Shown: in pieces, positions 10,700 through 19,072 of the stretch
Layout of the letters: every line of letters begins with the position of its first letter
How positions within the stretch are numbered: position 1 is the first letter of the stretch
NCBI GenBank assembly: GCA_048268845.1
Contig: JBLWUQ010000013.1
Span: 18,842-82,841, forward strand
Length of the DNA stretch: 64,000 nucleotides
Direction of reading: 5' to 3'
Source of the DNA: Muriiphilus sp048268845
GTDB taxonomy: Bacteria > Pseudomonadota > Alphaproteobacteria > Rhodobacterales > Rhodobacteraceae
Program-made: the position numbers and the translations under genes
Notes under the pieces: generated by a model
The model's input: the letters and a program-made list of their open reading frames with translations, nothing else
The model's database searches: none
Told to the model about the DNA's origin: nothing

Positions 10700-11137
10700 A
10701 TGTTTGCCGAACTGCTTGCGCGCCTGACTGGCCACACGCCGGAAAAGCCGCTGCCCGAACTTGACGCCCGCCTCGCGGTCGGCGCCCTTCTGGTCCGGGT
10801 CGCCAAATCCGACCAGCACTATGCGTTCGAGGAGATCGTCCAGATCGACAAGATCCTCGCCAGCCGGTTCGACCTGAACCCGGTCGAGGCCGCCAAGATG
10901 CGCGCGGAGTGCGAGCGCTTTGCCAGCGCCGCCCCCGACAGCAGCGAATTCACCACGATGGTGCACAAGGCCGTGCCCTATGCCGAACGCGCGGCGCTGC
11001 TGGATGCGCTCTGGCAGGTCAGCCTGGCCGACCGGTCGCTGAAATCCGAGGAGGAGGCGTTCCTCGGCCGCATCGCCAGCGCGCTCGGGATCGCCGAAGG
11101 CGACGCCACCGGCATCGCCAACCGCCACAAGAACTGA
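10700..11137 (+). CDS. TerB-like protein, first of two paralogues
   Basis: This 145-aa soluble helical protein has the TerB pattern: LPELDARLAVGALLVRVAKSDQHYAFEEIVQID, then KAVPYAERAALLDALWQVSLADRSLKSEEEAFLGRIA with the acidic loop typical of the family. TerB-domain proteins are linked to tellurite resistance and metal sensing, but the real role here is unknown. The gene is 61 bases after pyrG. A close paralogue lies at 11503-11940, with a DUF1330 gene between them. Confidence 0.85.
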   Translation: MFAELLARLTGHTPEKPLPELDARLAVGALLVRVAKSDQHYAFEEIVQIDKILASRFDLNPVEAAKMRAECERFASAAPDSSEFTTMVHKAVPYAERAALLDALWQVSLADRSLKSEEEAFLGRIASALGIAEGDATGIANRHKN

Positions 11138-11147
11138 GGCGGCGCGG

Positions 11148-11456
11148 ATGGCCAAGGGATACTGGATCGGTCGCGTCGATGTCGATGACATCGACGAATA
11201 CATGAAATATGTGAAAGCGAACGCGAAACCCTTCGCGACCTACGGCGCGAGGTTCCTGATCCGCGGCGGCCCCTTCGAGACCGTCGAGGGCACATCGCGG
11301 TCACGCAACGTGGTGATCGAGTTCCCGTCCTATGAGGCGGCGCGCGACTGCTACCATAGCGCCGAATACCAGGCGGCCAAGGCCCTGCGCGATCCGGTAT
11401 CGAGGGCCGATATCGTCATCATCGAAGGCTATGACGGCCCGCAACCCGGCGAGTGA
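11148..11456 (+). CDS. DUF1330 domain protein
   Basis: This 102-aa single-domain protein has the dimeric alpha/beta-barrel features of DUF1330: GYWIGRVDVDDIDEYMKYV, ARFLIRGGPFETVEG, NVVIEFPSYEAARDCYHSAEYQAAKALR and a final IVIIEGYDG strand. It follows the first TerB-like gene by 10 bases and is probably in the same transcript. No enzymatic activity can be assigned. Confidence 0.88.
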   Translation: MAKGYWIGRVDVDDIDEYMKYVKANAKPFATYGARFLIRGGPFETVEGTSRSRNVVIEFPSYEAARDCYHSAEYQAAKALRDPVSRADIVIIEGYDGPQPGE

Positions 11457-11502
11457 CAGGGAAGTGATTGGCAGGGCGCCGAAATAGCCCTATATCGTCC
11501 CC

Positions 11503-11940
11503 ATGTTTGAAAGCCTGATAAGCACCCTTTTCGCCACCGAACCCGAACTGCTTGACGACGGCGATGCCCGCCTCGCGCTGACCGCGCTTCTGGTGCGGAT
11601 CGCGCGGTCGGATTACGACTATGCCAGGGCCGAGATCGACGAGATCGAGCAGATCATCGCCGCGCGCTACGGGCTGTCGCAGGCCGAGGCGACCGAGTTG
11701 CGCCACTCAGCCGAGGCGCTCGAGGCCGAGGCGCCCGACACGGTGCGTTTCACCCGCGCGATCAAGGAAGCGGTGCCCTATGACCAACGCGTGCGCGTGG
11801 TCGAAAGCGCCTGGGGCGTGGTTCTGGCCGACGGCGCACGCGCCAACGAGGAAAACGCGCTGATGCGGCTGATCGCGAGCCTTCTGGGGGTCGAGGACCG
11901 GGATTCCAACATTGCACGCCAGAAAGCGGCCCGAAGCTGA
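11503..11940 (+). CDS. TerB-like protein, second paralogue
   Basis: At 145 aa this protein is exactly as long as the protein at 10700-11137 and clearly homologous along its whole length. Shared features include DARLALTALLVRIARSDYDYARAEIDEIEQI and KEAVPYDQRVRVVESAWGVVLADG. The two copies have diverged, so the duplication is old. The start ATG gives MFESLISTLFATEPELL, parallel to MFAELLARLTGHTPEKPL in the first copy. Confidence 0.85.
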   Translation: MFESLISTLFATEPELLDDGDARLALTALLVRIARSDYDYARAEIDEIEQIIAARYGLSQAEATELRHSAEALEAEAPDTVRFTRAIKEAVPYDQRVRVVESAWGVVLADGARANEENALMRLIASLLGVEDRDSNIARQKAARS

Positions 11941-11976
11941 GAACTGCCGCCGCGTCAAGTATTTGCCCGTTGCAAT

Positions 11977-12807
11977 ATGGGGCGATTTGCGCCCTACTCC
12001 CAGCCCGAAGCAACCAGCCAGGCAGACGTGACCGACACCGATCCACCCGTTATCGAGATCCGCAACCTTCATAAGGCCTTCGGCAACCTGGAGGTTCTCA
12101 AGGGAGTCGACCTGGTCGCGCCGCGCGGTCATGTGATTGCGCTGATCGGCTCGTCCGGGTCGGGCAAGTCCACGCTGCTGCGCTGCGCCAACCTGCTCGA
12201 GGACAGCCAGCAGGGCGACATCCTGTTCGAGGGCGAACCGATCGTCTGGCGCGGCGAAGGCGCCGGGCGCCACCCCGCCGACCGCGCCCAGGTCACGCGC
12301 ATCCGCACCAACCTGTCGATGGTGTTCCAGCAGTTCAACCTGTGGTCGCACATGTCGATCCTGCACAATGTGATGGAAGCGCCGGTGACGGTGCTGGGCC
12401 GCGACAAGGCCGAGGTCGAGGCCGCCGCGCGCGGCTATCTCGACAAGGTCGGGATCGGCGACAAGTGCGAGGCTTGGCCGGCGCAATTGTCGGGCGGCCA
12501 GCAACAGCGCGCCGCGATCGCCCGCGCGCTCTGCATGGAGCCGCGCGCGATCCTGTTTGACGAACCCACTTCGGCGCTCGATCCCGAACTGGAACAAGAG
12601 GTGATCCGCGTCATCAAGGATCTGGCCGCCGAGGGCCGGACCATGGTGATCGTCACCCACGACATGCGGCTTGCCGCCGATGTGGCCGATCACGTGATCT
12701 TCCTGCATCTTGGCAAGATCGAGGAAGAAGGCCCGCCCGAGGCGGTCTTCGGAAATCCGCAAACCGAGCGGCTGCAACAGTTCCTGTCGCACAGCGCTCA
12801 ACACTGA
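11977..12807 (+). CDS. Polar amino-acid-type ABC transporter ATPase
   Basis: This 276-aa ATPase belongs to the HisP/GlnQ family. It has Walker A GSSGSGKST (about residue 58), the Q-loop VFQQFNLWSHMS, the signature LSGGQQQR, Walker B AILFDEPTSALD and the switch His in VIVTHDM. A GTG at 12028 (VTDTDPPVIEIRNL) is an alternative start nearer the family length. It heads a transporter set with the binding protein and two permeases downstream. Confidence 0.92.
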   Translation: MGRFAPYSQPEATSQADVTDTDPPVIEIRNLHKAFGNLEVLKGVDLVAPRGHVIALIGSSGSGKSTLLRCANLLEDSQQGDILFEGEPIVWRGEGAGRHPADRAQVTRIRTNLSMVFQQFNLWSHMSILHNVMEAPVTVLGRDKAEVEAAARGYLDKVGIGDKCEAWPAQLSGGQQQRAAIARALCMEPRAILFDEPTSALDPELEQEVIRVIKDLAAEGRTMVIVTHDMRLAADVADHVIFLHLGKIEEEGPPEAVFGNPQTERLQQFLSHSAQH

Positions 12808-12843
12808 TACTGATGAAAACGTCTGACCAAGGGAGTGAAAAAG

Positions 12844-13563
12844 ATGAGAAAACTGATCCTGACCACCGCCGCGCTGGCACTGTCGGCCGGCCTTGCCCAT
12901 GCCCAGGACACGACCGTGCGCATGGGAACCGAGGGCGCCTATGAGCCGTGGAACTACATCAACGACAAGGGCGAGGTAGACGGGTTCGAGCGCGAGCTGG
13001 GCGACGAGCTGTGCAAGCGCGCCGGGCTGACCTGCGAATGGGTCACGAACGACTGGGATTCGATCATCCCCAACCTCGTTTCGGGCAACTACGACACGAT
13101 CATCGCGGGCATGTCGATCACGCCGGAACGCGATGAGGTGATCGACTTCACCCAGAACTACACGCCGCCCGATCCCTCCGCCTTCCTGGCGAAGTCGACC
13201 GATATCGACGTCACCGGCGCGGTCATCGCCGCCCAGACCGGCACGATCCAGGCCGCCTTCGTGGCCGAACAGGGCTGGACCGTGGTCGAGTTCCCGACGC
13301 CGGAAGACACCGTTGCCGCCGTGCGCTCGGGCGAGGCCGACGCGGTGCTTGCCGACAAGTCCTACCTTGCCCCGATCGCGGCGGAAGACCCCGATCTGGT
13401 GCTGCTCGAGCGTGAAGAGATGATCGGCGGCGGCGTCGGCATGGGCCTGCGCGAAAGCGACACCGAGCTGCGCGAGAAGTTCGACGCCGCGATCCAGTCG
13501 ATGAAGGACGACGGCTCGCTCAATGCGCTGATCGAGAAATGGGCCGTGGCCTCGACGTTCTGA
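12844..13563 (+). CDS. ABC transporter substrate-binding protein (family 3 solute-binding)
   Basis: This 239-aa periplasmic protein has a signal peptide (MRKLILTTAALALSAGLAHA, probable cleavage after AHA). The mature part begins QDTTVRMGTEGAYEPWNY, typical of lysine/arginine/ornithine-type binding proteins, and contains FERELGDELCKRAG and GMSITPERDEVIDFT. I start at ATG 12844 because GGGAG lies eight bases upstream; a GTG at 12835 sits directly on that site. The ligand cannot be read from sequence. The neighbouring ligase and aminotransferase suggest an amine or amino acid. Confidence 0.93.
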   Translation: MRKLILTTAALALSAGLAHAQDTTVRMGTEGAYEPWNYINDKGEVDGFERELGDELCKRAGLTCEWVTNDWDSIIPNLVSGNYDTIIAGMSITPERDEVIDFTQNYTPPDPSAFLAKSTDIDVTGAVIAAQTGTIQAAFVAEQGWTVVEFPTPEDTVAAVRSGEADAVLADKSYLAPIAAEDPDLVLLEREEMIGGGVGMGLRESDTELREKFDAAIQSMKDDGSLNALIEKWAVASTF

Positions 13564-13615
13564 GCCGCGCCCGGCCCTCCGCACAGGCTGCGGGGGGCCG
13601 ACCGCGTTCCTCACG

Positions 13616-14500
13616 ATGTTCTCGATCTGCACCGATCCCTCACAGCTGGACGGCCTCGAATGGCTGATGTGCTACCTGACCACAGGCAAGCACATGGCGT
13701 TCTATTCCTCGTTCGGAACCGTGCTGCTGTTGCTCGCGATCACCGCGCCGGTGGCGCTGTTGTTCGGGTTCGGCGGCGCCGCCGCGGCCCGGTCGCGGTT
13801 TCTGCCGCTGCGCCTGTTCGGCAAGACCTATACCGCGATCGTCCGGGGCGTGCCCGACATCGCGTTCTTTCTGTTCTTCGTGATCGCACTGGATCAGGCG
13901 TTCGAATACCTGCGCCACAAGGTGAAATGCCCCGACTGGACCGAGCCGGTGCGTCAGGGCAACGATTTCGTGGTCTGCACCGCCGCCAAGCTGCCCCTGT
14001 CGAATTCGCCGCAATGGGTGCATGAGACCTATGGCTTCCTGCTTGCCGTCCTGACCTTCGCCATCGTCTTCGGCGCCTTTGCCGCCAACGTGCTTTACGG
14101 CGCGATGCGCGCGGTGCCGCGCGGCCAGATCGAGACCGCCGAGGCCTATGGCATGAGCCATCGGCAGGCGTTCTGGCGCATCCTGGTGCCGCAGATGTGG
14201 ATCTTCGCCCTGCCCGGCCTTGGCAACCTGTGGATGATCCTGGTCAAGGCGACGCCGCTTCTGTTCCTGCTGGGGGTCGAGGACATCGTCTATTGGGCCC
14301 GCGACCTTGGCGGCACCAAGCTGGCGCGGTTCACCGATTATCCGCATGGCGACTGGCGGATCTGGTATTTCTCCGCGCTCATGGTGTTCTACCTGCTGCT
14401 CACCTGGGTCAGCGAAAAGGTGCTCGACCGGCTGACGCGCCGGCTGAGCCACGGGCAGGCCACCGCCGCCGGCGAAGCGATGCGAAAGGCCGGCAGATGA
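13616..14500 (+). CDS. ABC transporter permease (HisQ/HisM-type) with an unusual external insert
   Basis: This 294-aa membrane protein has the EAA-type loop (AYGMSHRQAFWRILVPQ) that contacts the ATPase. After the second or third helix there is an extra, probably periplasmic segment of about 45 residues with two cysteines (KCPDW ... VVCTAAK) not found in ordinary HisQ-type subunits of about 230 aa. The stop codon overlaps the start of the second permease (ATGA). Confidence 0.88.
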   Translation: MFSICTDPSQLDGLEWLMCYLTTGKHMAFYSSFGTVLLLLAITAPVALLFGFGGAAAARSRFLPLRLFGKTYTAIVRGVPDIAFFLFFVIALDQAFEYLRHKVKCPDWTEPVRQGNDFVVCTAAKLPLSNSPQWVHETYGFLLAVLTFAIVFGAFAANVLYGAMRAVPRGQIETAEAYGMSHRQAFWRILVPQMWIFALPGLGNLWMILVKATPLLFLLGVEDIVYWARDLGGTKLARFTDYPHGDWRIWYFSALMVFYLLLTWVSEKVLDRLTRRLSHGQATAAGEAMRKAGR

Positions 14501-15306
14501 ACGAGTGCCTGCAAACCATCGCAGATTACGGCTTGCGCTCGATCGGCATCGGCGAGCGGCTGTTGCCGCGCACCGATTTCACGCTCTGCCACCAGTTCAC
14601 CCTGATCGGCTCGGGGATGATCTGGAACATCTATTTCGGCGCCCTGGCGCTGGTGGCGGGGTTCTTCCTGGCCGTCCTCGTCGCCGCCGGAAAATCCTCG
14701 CGCCGCAGGATCCTGCGCAAACCGGCCGAATGGTTCGTGTTCCTGTTTCGCGGCTCGCCGCTCTTCATCCAGTTCTTCTTCGCCTATGCGGTGTTTCTGG
14801 GAATGAAGGGGATCAACCCGGCGTTCGATGCGCTGACCTCGGCCTGGCTCGGGGCGCTGATCGTCTTGTTCCTGAACACCTCGGCCTATTCCGCCGAGAT
14901 CTTCCACGGCGCGCTGAAATCCATTCCGAAAGGCGATCTCGAGGCCGCCGACGCCTATGGCATCTCCGGCTGGCACCGGTTCCGGCGGATCACCTTTCCG
15001 ACCATGCTGCGGCTGGCCTGGCCCGCCTATACCAACGAGGCGATCTTTCTGTTTCACGCAACGACGCTGGTGTTCTTCTCGGGCTTTCCGGCCTGGCAAC
15101 AGCGTGGTGACGCGCTCTATTACGCCAAGTATTTCGCCGACAAGACCTTCAACCCCTTCGTGCCCTACCCGATCCTCGCGGGCTATTTCATCCTGCTGAC
15201 ACTGACCGTCATCGGCCTCTATGGCCTGGCGAACCGTCGCCTGAACCGCCACTTGCCGCAGGAGACGCGCAGGCGGTTGCGGATCAGGCCGAACCTCATC
15301 CGCTAG
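14497..15306 (+). CDS. ABC transporter permease, second subunit
   Basis: This 269-aa membrane protein pairs with the preceding permease. Its ATG overlaps the upstream TGA, implying coupled translation. It has the LFRGSPLFIQFFFAYAVF motif of polar amino-acid permeases and an EAA loop (AADAYGISGWHRFRRITFPT). The soluble N-terminus contains two Cys (NECLQT, LCHQF). With the ATPase and binding protein it completes an importer. Confidence 0.9.
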   Translation: MNECLQTIADYGLRSIGIGERLLPRTDFTLCHQFTLIGSGMIWNIYFGALALVAGFFLAVLVAAGKSSRRRILRKPAEWFVFLFRGSPLFIQFFFAYAVFLGMKGINPAFDALTSAWLGALIVLFLNTSAYSAEIFHGALKSIPKGDLEAADAYGISGWHRFRRITFPTMLRLAWPAYTNEAIFLFHATTLVFFSGFPAWQQRGDALYYAKYFADKTFNPFVPYPILAGYFILLTLTVIGLYGLANRRLNRHLPQETRRRLRIRPNLIR

Positions 15307-15392
15307 CCCCGTCAGGGCATCGCGCGCGCCCCCTTGCCGGTCGTCCGGGCCTCGGTTAGGCTCGCCGCGAAATTTGATCAAATTGGTGACCC

Positions 15393-16070
15393 ATGCGGAT
15401 CGGCATCCTACAAACCGGCCACGCGCCTGACGAGGTCAGGGACGCGCTCGGCGATTATTCGGACATGTTCGAGCGTCTGCTGGACGGCCGCGACTTCACG
15501 TTCGAGACCTTCAGCGTCGTTGACGGCGTCTTTCCCGACGGCCCCGACCTTGCCGACGGCTGGCTGATCACCGGGTCGCGCCACGCGGTCTATGAGGACC
15601 ACCCCTGGATCCCACCGCTCGAGGATCTGATTCGCCGCATCGCCGCCAGCGGCAAGCCGCTGATCGGCGTCTGCTTTGGCCACCAGATCATCGCGCAGGC
15701 GCTGGGCGGCAAGGTCGAGAAGTTCCGGGGCGGCTGGGCCGTTGGCCGGCAGGTCTATGATTTCGGCGACGAGACGCTGGCGCTGAACGCATGGCATCAG
15801 GATCAGGTGGTGGAACTGCCCGAGGGCGCGCAGGTGATCGCCGAGAGCGCCACCTGCAAGAACGCGGCGCTGGTGATCGGCGACAACATCCTGACGATCC
15901 AGCCGCACCCCGAGTTCGACGCGCGCATGATGGCCGCGTTGATCGACTACCGTGGCGCGGCCCTGCCGGCCGAGGTTAAGGAAACCGCGCGCGCCGGGCT
16001 GACCAAGACCACCGCGAGCGACCAGATGGCCGACCGGATGGCGGCATTTTTCCGCAAAGGGGCAAAGTGA
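15393..16070 (+). CDS. Class-I glutamine amidotransferase family protein
   Basis: This 225-aa stand-alone GATase-fold protein has nucleophile Cys94 in IGVCFGHQIIAQALGG and the His172/Glu174 dyad in IQPHPEFD. In amine catabolism such proteins next to a glutamine-synthetase-like ligase act as gamma-glutamyl hydrolases, but PuuD-type enzymes are another subfamily. The stop codon overlaps the ATG of the glutamine-synthetase-like gene (TGATG), so the two products probably act together. Whether it hydrolyses a gamma-glutamyl amide or supplies ammonia is open. Confidence 0.88.
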   Translation: MRIGILQTGHAPDEVRDALGDYSDMFERLLDGRDFTFETFSVVDGVFPDGPDLADGWLITGSRHAVYEDHPWIPPLEDLIRRIAASGKPLIGVCFGHQIIAQALGGKVEKFRGGWAVGRQVYDFGDETLALNAWHQDQVVELPEGAQVIAESATCKNAALVIGDNILTIQPHPEFDARMMAALIDYRGAALPAEVKETARAGLTKTTASDQMADRMAAFFRKGAK

Positions 16071-17434
16071 TGGCCGCGAAAGACTGGACCGAGACCCTTC
16101 CGGAAGCGGCCCGCGCCTATCTCGAGGGGCGGCGGCTCGACGAGGTCGAGTGCATCATTTCCGACCTGCCCGGCATCGCCCGCGGCAAGGCGATGCCGGC
16201 GGCGAAATTCGCCCGTCAGGACCGCTTTCACCTTCCCGATTCGATCTTTTACCAGACCATCACCGGCGACTGGAGCGAGGCCGCCGGCGAGGAGGGCTTC
16301 ATCGAGCGCGACATGGTTCTGAAGCCCGACATGTCGACCGCCACGGCCGCGCCCTGGACCGGCGACTGGACGCTTCAGGTGATCCACGACGCCTATGACC
16401 GCACCGGCAAACCGATCCCCTACAGCCCGCGCAACGTGCTCAAGCGCGTGGTCGATCTCTACCGCGCGCAGGGCTGGAAACCCGTGGTCGCGCCCGAGAT
16501 GGAATTCTACCTGGTCGCCCGCAACCTTGACCCGGCCAAGAAGATCGAGCCGATGATGGGCCGCTCGGGCCGCCCCGCCGCCGCGCGGCAGGCCTATTCG
16601 ATGACCGCGGTCGACGAGTTCGGCCCGGTGATCGACGACATCTACGATTTCGCCGAGGCCCAGGGGCTCGAGATCGACGGCATCACCCAGGAAGGCGGCG
16701 CGGGCCAGCTCGAGATCAACCTGCGCCACGGCGATCCGGTCAAGCTCGCCGACGAGGTGTTCTTTTTCAAGCGCCTGATCCGCGAGGCCGCGCTGCGCCA
16801 CGATTGCTTTGCCACCTTCATGGCCAAGCCGATCGCGGACGAGCCCGGCTCGGCGATGCATATCCACCATTCGGTGGTCGACACCCAGACCGGCAAGAAC
16901 ATCTTCGCCGGTCCGCAGGGCGGCGATACCGATGCCTTCTTCCACTTCATCGGCGGCTTGCAGACCCACCTGCCCTCGGTGATCGCGATGCTGGCGCCCT
17001 ACGTCAACTCCTATCGCCGCTACGTGCGCGACTCGGCGGCGCCGATCAATCTGGAATGGGCGCGCGACAACCGCACCACCGGCATCCGTATTCCGCTGTC
17101 CGGACCCGACAGCCGGCGGGTCGAGAACCGGCTGGCCGGGATGGACGCCAACCCCTACCTCGCCTTCGCGGCCAGCCTCGCGGCGGGGTATCTCGGGATC
17201 ATGGACGAGATCCGCCCGACCCCGCAGTTTCGCGGCGATGCCTATGACAGCGAGGAGGCGATCCCGCGTGACCTTGGCGCGGCGCTCGACCTGTTCGACG
17301 AGGCCAAGCGGATGCACGAGATCCTCGACCCCGAATTCGCCCGCGTCTATTCCATCGTCAAACGCACCGAACACAACGAGTTCCTGCACGTCATCAGCCC
17401 GTGGGAGCGCGAGCACCTGCTGCTCAACGTCTAA
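16070..17434 (+). CDS. Glutamine-synthetase-family ligase (gamma-glutamyl-amine synthetase-like)
   Basis: This protein of about 454 aa has the GS beta-grasp N-terminus (DLPGIARGKAMPA) and the catalytic barrel with VAPEMEFYL, GAGQLEINL, HIHHSV and NRTTGIRIPLSG. The short N-terminus and RPTPQFRGDAYD resemble PuuA-like gamma-glutamylputrescine synthetases rather than GlnA; I see no adenylylation loop like that of GlnA. I start at ATG 16070, which overlaps the previous TGA; the GTG just before is in frame. The substrate amine is unknown. Confidence 0.88.
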   Translation: MAAKDWTETLPEAARAYLEGRRLDEVECIISDLPGIARGKAMPAAKFARQDRFHLPDSIFYQTITGDWSEAAGEEGFIERDMVLKPDMSTATAAPWTGDWTLQVIHDAYDRTGKPIPYSPRNVLKRVVDLYRAQGWKPVVAPEMEFYLVARNLDPAKKIEPMMGRSGRPAAARQAYSMTAVDEFGPVIDDIYDFAEAQGLEIDGITQEGGAGQLEINLRHGDPVKLADEVFFFKRLIREAALRHDCFATFMAKPIADEPGSAMHIHHSVVDTQTGKNIFAGPQGGDTDAFFHFIGGLQTHLPSVIAMLAPYVNSYRRYVRDSAAPINLEWARDNRTTGIRIPLSGPDSRRVENRLAGMDANPYLAFAASLAAGYLGIMDEIRPTPQFRGDAYDSEEAIPRDLGAALDLFDEAKRMHEILDPEFARVYSIVKRTEHNEFLHVISPWEREHLLLNV

Positions 17435-17512
17435 ACCCGGTTCTCGCCACGCGGCGCTTCTGTTACAGTTTTTCCGAAGACAGGTTTCGGAAAACCCGAA
17501 AAGGAGCGCGCG

Positions 17513-18733
17513 ATGGCCCCTGCACCGAATGTCCACGACGCCGAGCCGATTCCCGAGGCGGCACGCGCCGAGATCGACCGGCTGCTGCAATCGGGCGACC
17601 TGTTCCGCTATACCGCGCCCGAAAACGCGCCCGTGACGCTGCTCGAGCGTGAATTCGCCGATGCGATGGGGGTGAAATACGCGCTGGCGGTGTCGTCCTG
17701 TTCGGCGGCGCTTTTCCTGGCCCTGAAGGCGCTGGACCTGCCGCGCGATACCCGCGTGCTGCTGCCCGCATTCACCTTCGCGGCAGTGCCGTCCGCGGTG
17801 ATCCATGCCGAGTGCATTCCGGTTCTGGTCGAGGTCGGCAGCGACTACCGCATCGACATCGACGATTTCAAGGCCAGGCTGACCGGCGACATCGGCGCGG
17901 TGATCATCAGCCACATGCGCGGCCACACTTCGGACATGGACCGGATCATGGCATTGTGCGACGCCGCCGGCGTGCCGGTGATCGAGGACGCCGCGCATTC
18001 GCTGGGCACGCTCTGGCACGGGAAGAAGATCGGCACCATCGGCAAGGTCGGCGCCTTTTCCTTCCAGTCCTACAAGATGCTGAACGCTGGCGAGGGTGGC
18101 GTTCTGATCACCGACGACGCCGATGTGATCGCCCGCGCCGTCATCATGTCAGGCGCCTACGAACATAACTGGAAAAAGCACCGCGGCCCGCACGGCCAGA
18201 ACGATCCCGAACTGGCCGAAGCCTTCGCGCGCTGGCAGAACAGGCTGCCGCTCTACAACACCCGGCTGTCAAACCTGTCCGCTGCCGTGATCCGCCCGCA
18301 GATCCCCCTGCTTGCCTGCCGGGTGCGCGACGGGCTGGCGAACCACGACCACGTTGCCGCCAGGCTGAATACCTCGCCGTGGATCTCTGTGCCCGACCCG
18401 CTTGGCCCGGAAACCCGCGCGCCGGATTCGATCCAGTTCAACCTGATCGACATGAGCGACGACGAGGTGCGCGCCTTCCTCGCCGTCGCCGCCGAACGCG
18501 GCGTATCGGTGCAGGTCTTCGGCCTGTCCGAGGACAACGCCCGCGCCTTCTGGAACTGGCAATTCCTGCCCGAACCTCCCGGCCCACTGCCCCGGACCCG
18601 CGCAATGCTGATGCGCGCCTGCGACACCCGCCTGCCGGTGCGCCTGACCCGGCCCGAGCTTGATTTCATCGCCGATGCACTGGTTTCGGCCGCCGAGGCC
18701 GTGAAGGGCGCAACACTCGCCTACGGCACCTGA
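17513..18733 (+). CDS. DegT/DnrJ/EryC1/StrS-family PLP aminotransferase
   Basis: This 406-aa fold-type-I PLP enzyme has SSCSAALFLALKALDL (cofactor phosphate region), PAFTFAAVPSAV, IEDAAHSLG (Asp holding the pyridine nitrogen) and SFQSYKMLNAGEGG with the Schiff-base Lys188. Family members usually aminate keto sugars, where the lysine motif normally reads SFNxxK. The neighbourhood (importer, amidotransferase, GS-like ligase) contains no sugar genes, so a keto-acid or amine substrate is possible. GAGCGCGCG precedes the ATG. Confidence 0.88.
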   Translation: MAPAPNVHDAEPIPEAARAEIDRLLQSGDLFRYTAPENAPVTLLEREFADAMGVKYALAVSSCSAALFLALKALDLPRDTRVLLPAFTFAAVPSAVIHAECIPVLVEVGSDYRIDIDDFKARLTGDIGAVIISHMRGHTSDMDRIMALCDAAGVPVIEDAAHSLGTLWHGKKIGTIGKVGAFSFQSYKMLNAGEGGVLITDDADVIARAVIMSGAYEHNWKKHRGPHGQNDPELAEAFARWQNRLPLYNTRLSNLSAAVIRPQIPLLACRVRDGLANHDHVAARLNTSPWISVPDPLGPETRAPDSIQFNLIDMSDDEVRAFLAVAAERGVSVQVFGLSEDNARAFWNWQFLPEPPGPLPRTRAMLMRACDTRLPVRLTRPELDFIADALVSAAEAVKGATLAYGT

Positions 18734-18760
18734 GGCGCAGCAATCCGCGTCCGGTCGCAG

Positions 18761-18967
18761 TTATTGCGAAGCACCGGCATCGGGCACCGCACCGGCATCC
18801 GGCGTCGTGACGGTCACGCTCTCGTCCGGCGCATCGGCACGGTCAATCGCGGTCCAGGCGATCGCGAAGCCCATGACCAACCCGAACAGGACCGAAATCG
18901 CGATCGCGATCAGGGATGGCAGGTGTTGGCGTTCCTGGCGTTTCACGCTGGTATCGGGTGCTGACAT
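18761..18967 (-). CDS. Small single-helix membrane protein
   Basis: This 68-aa protein has a basic N-terminus (SVKRQERQHLP), one membrane helix (LIAIAISVLFGLVMGFAIAW) and an Ala/Asp/Pro-rich outer tail. AAGGAG lies eight bases before the ATG at 18967. It is convergent with the aminotransferase gene and divergent from pepN. I do not recognise the family. Confidence 0.7.
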   Translation of the reverse strand: MSAPDTSVKRQERQHLPSLIAIAISVLFGLVMGFAIAWTAIDRADAPDESVTVTTPDAGAVPDAGASQ

Positions 18968-19072
18968 GTCGCATCTCCTTCTGGTCGCGTCAGGTCTCTG
19001 GTTGTGACCGGCCTGACAGCGGATTAACGTCCGACACGCCAACAGGTTCAGATTTTCCCGAAAAGGTGCGCC

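Noticed and set aside
15393..17434. Naming the GATase and ligase genes puuD and puuA
   Set aside because: The GATase sequence is not of the PuuD subfamily as far as I can judge, and no putrescine-specific neighbours are present.
15947..18019. Long minus-strand open frame (690 aa) opposite the GS-like and DegT genes
   Set aside because: It is His/Arg/Gly-rich shadow coding produced by high GC; the plus strand holds clear enzyme families across the same bases.
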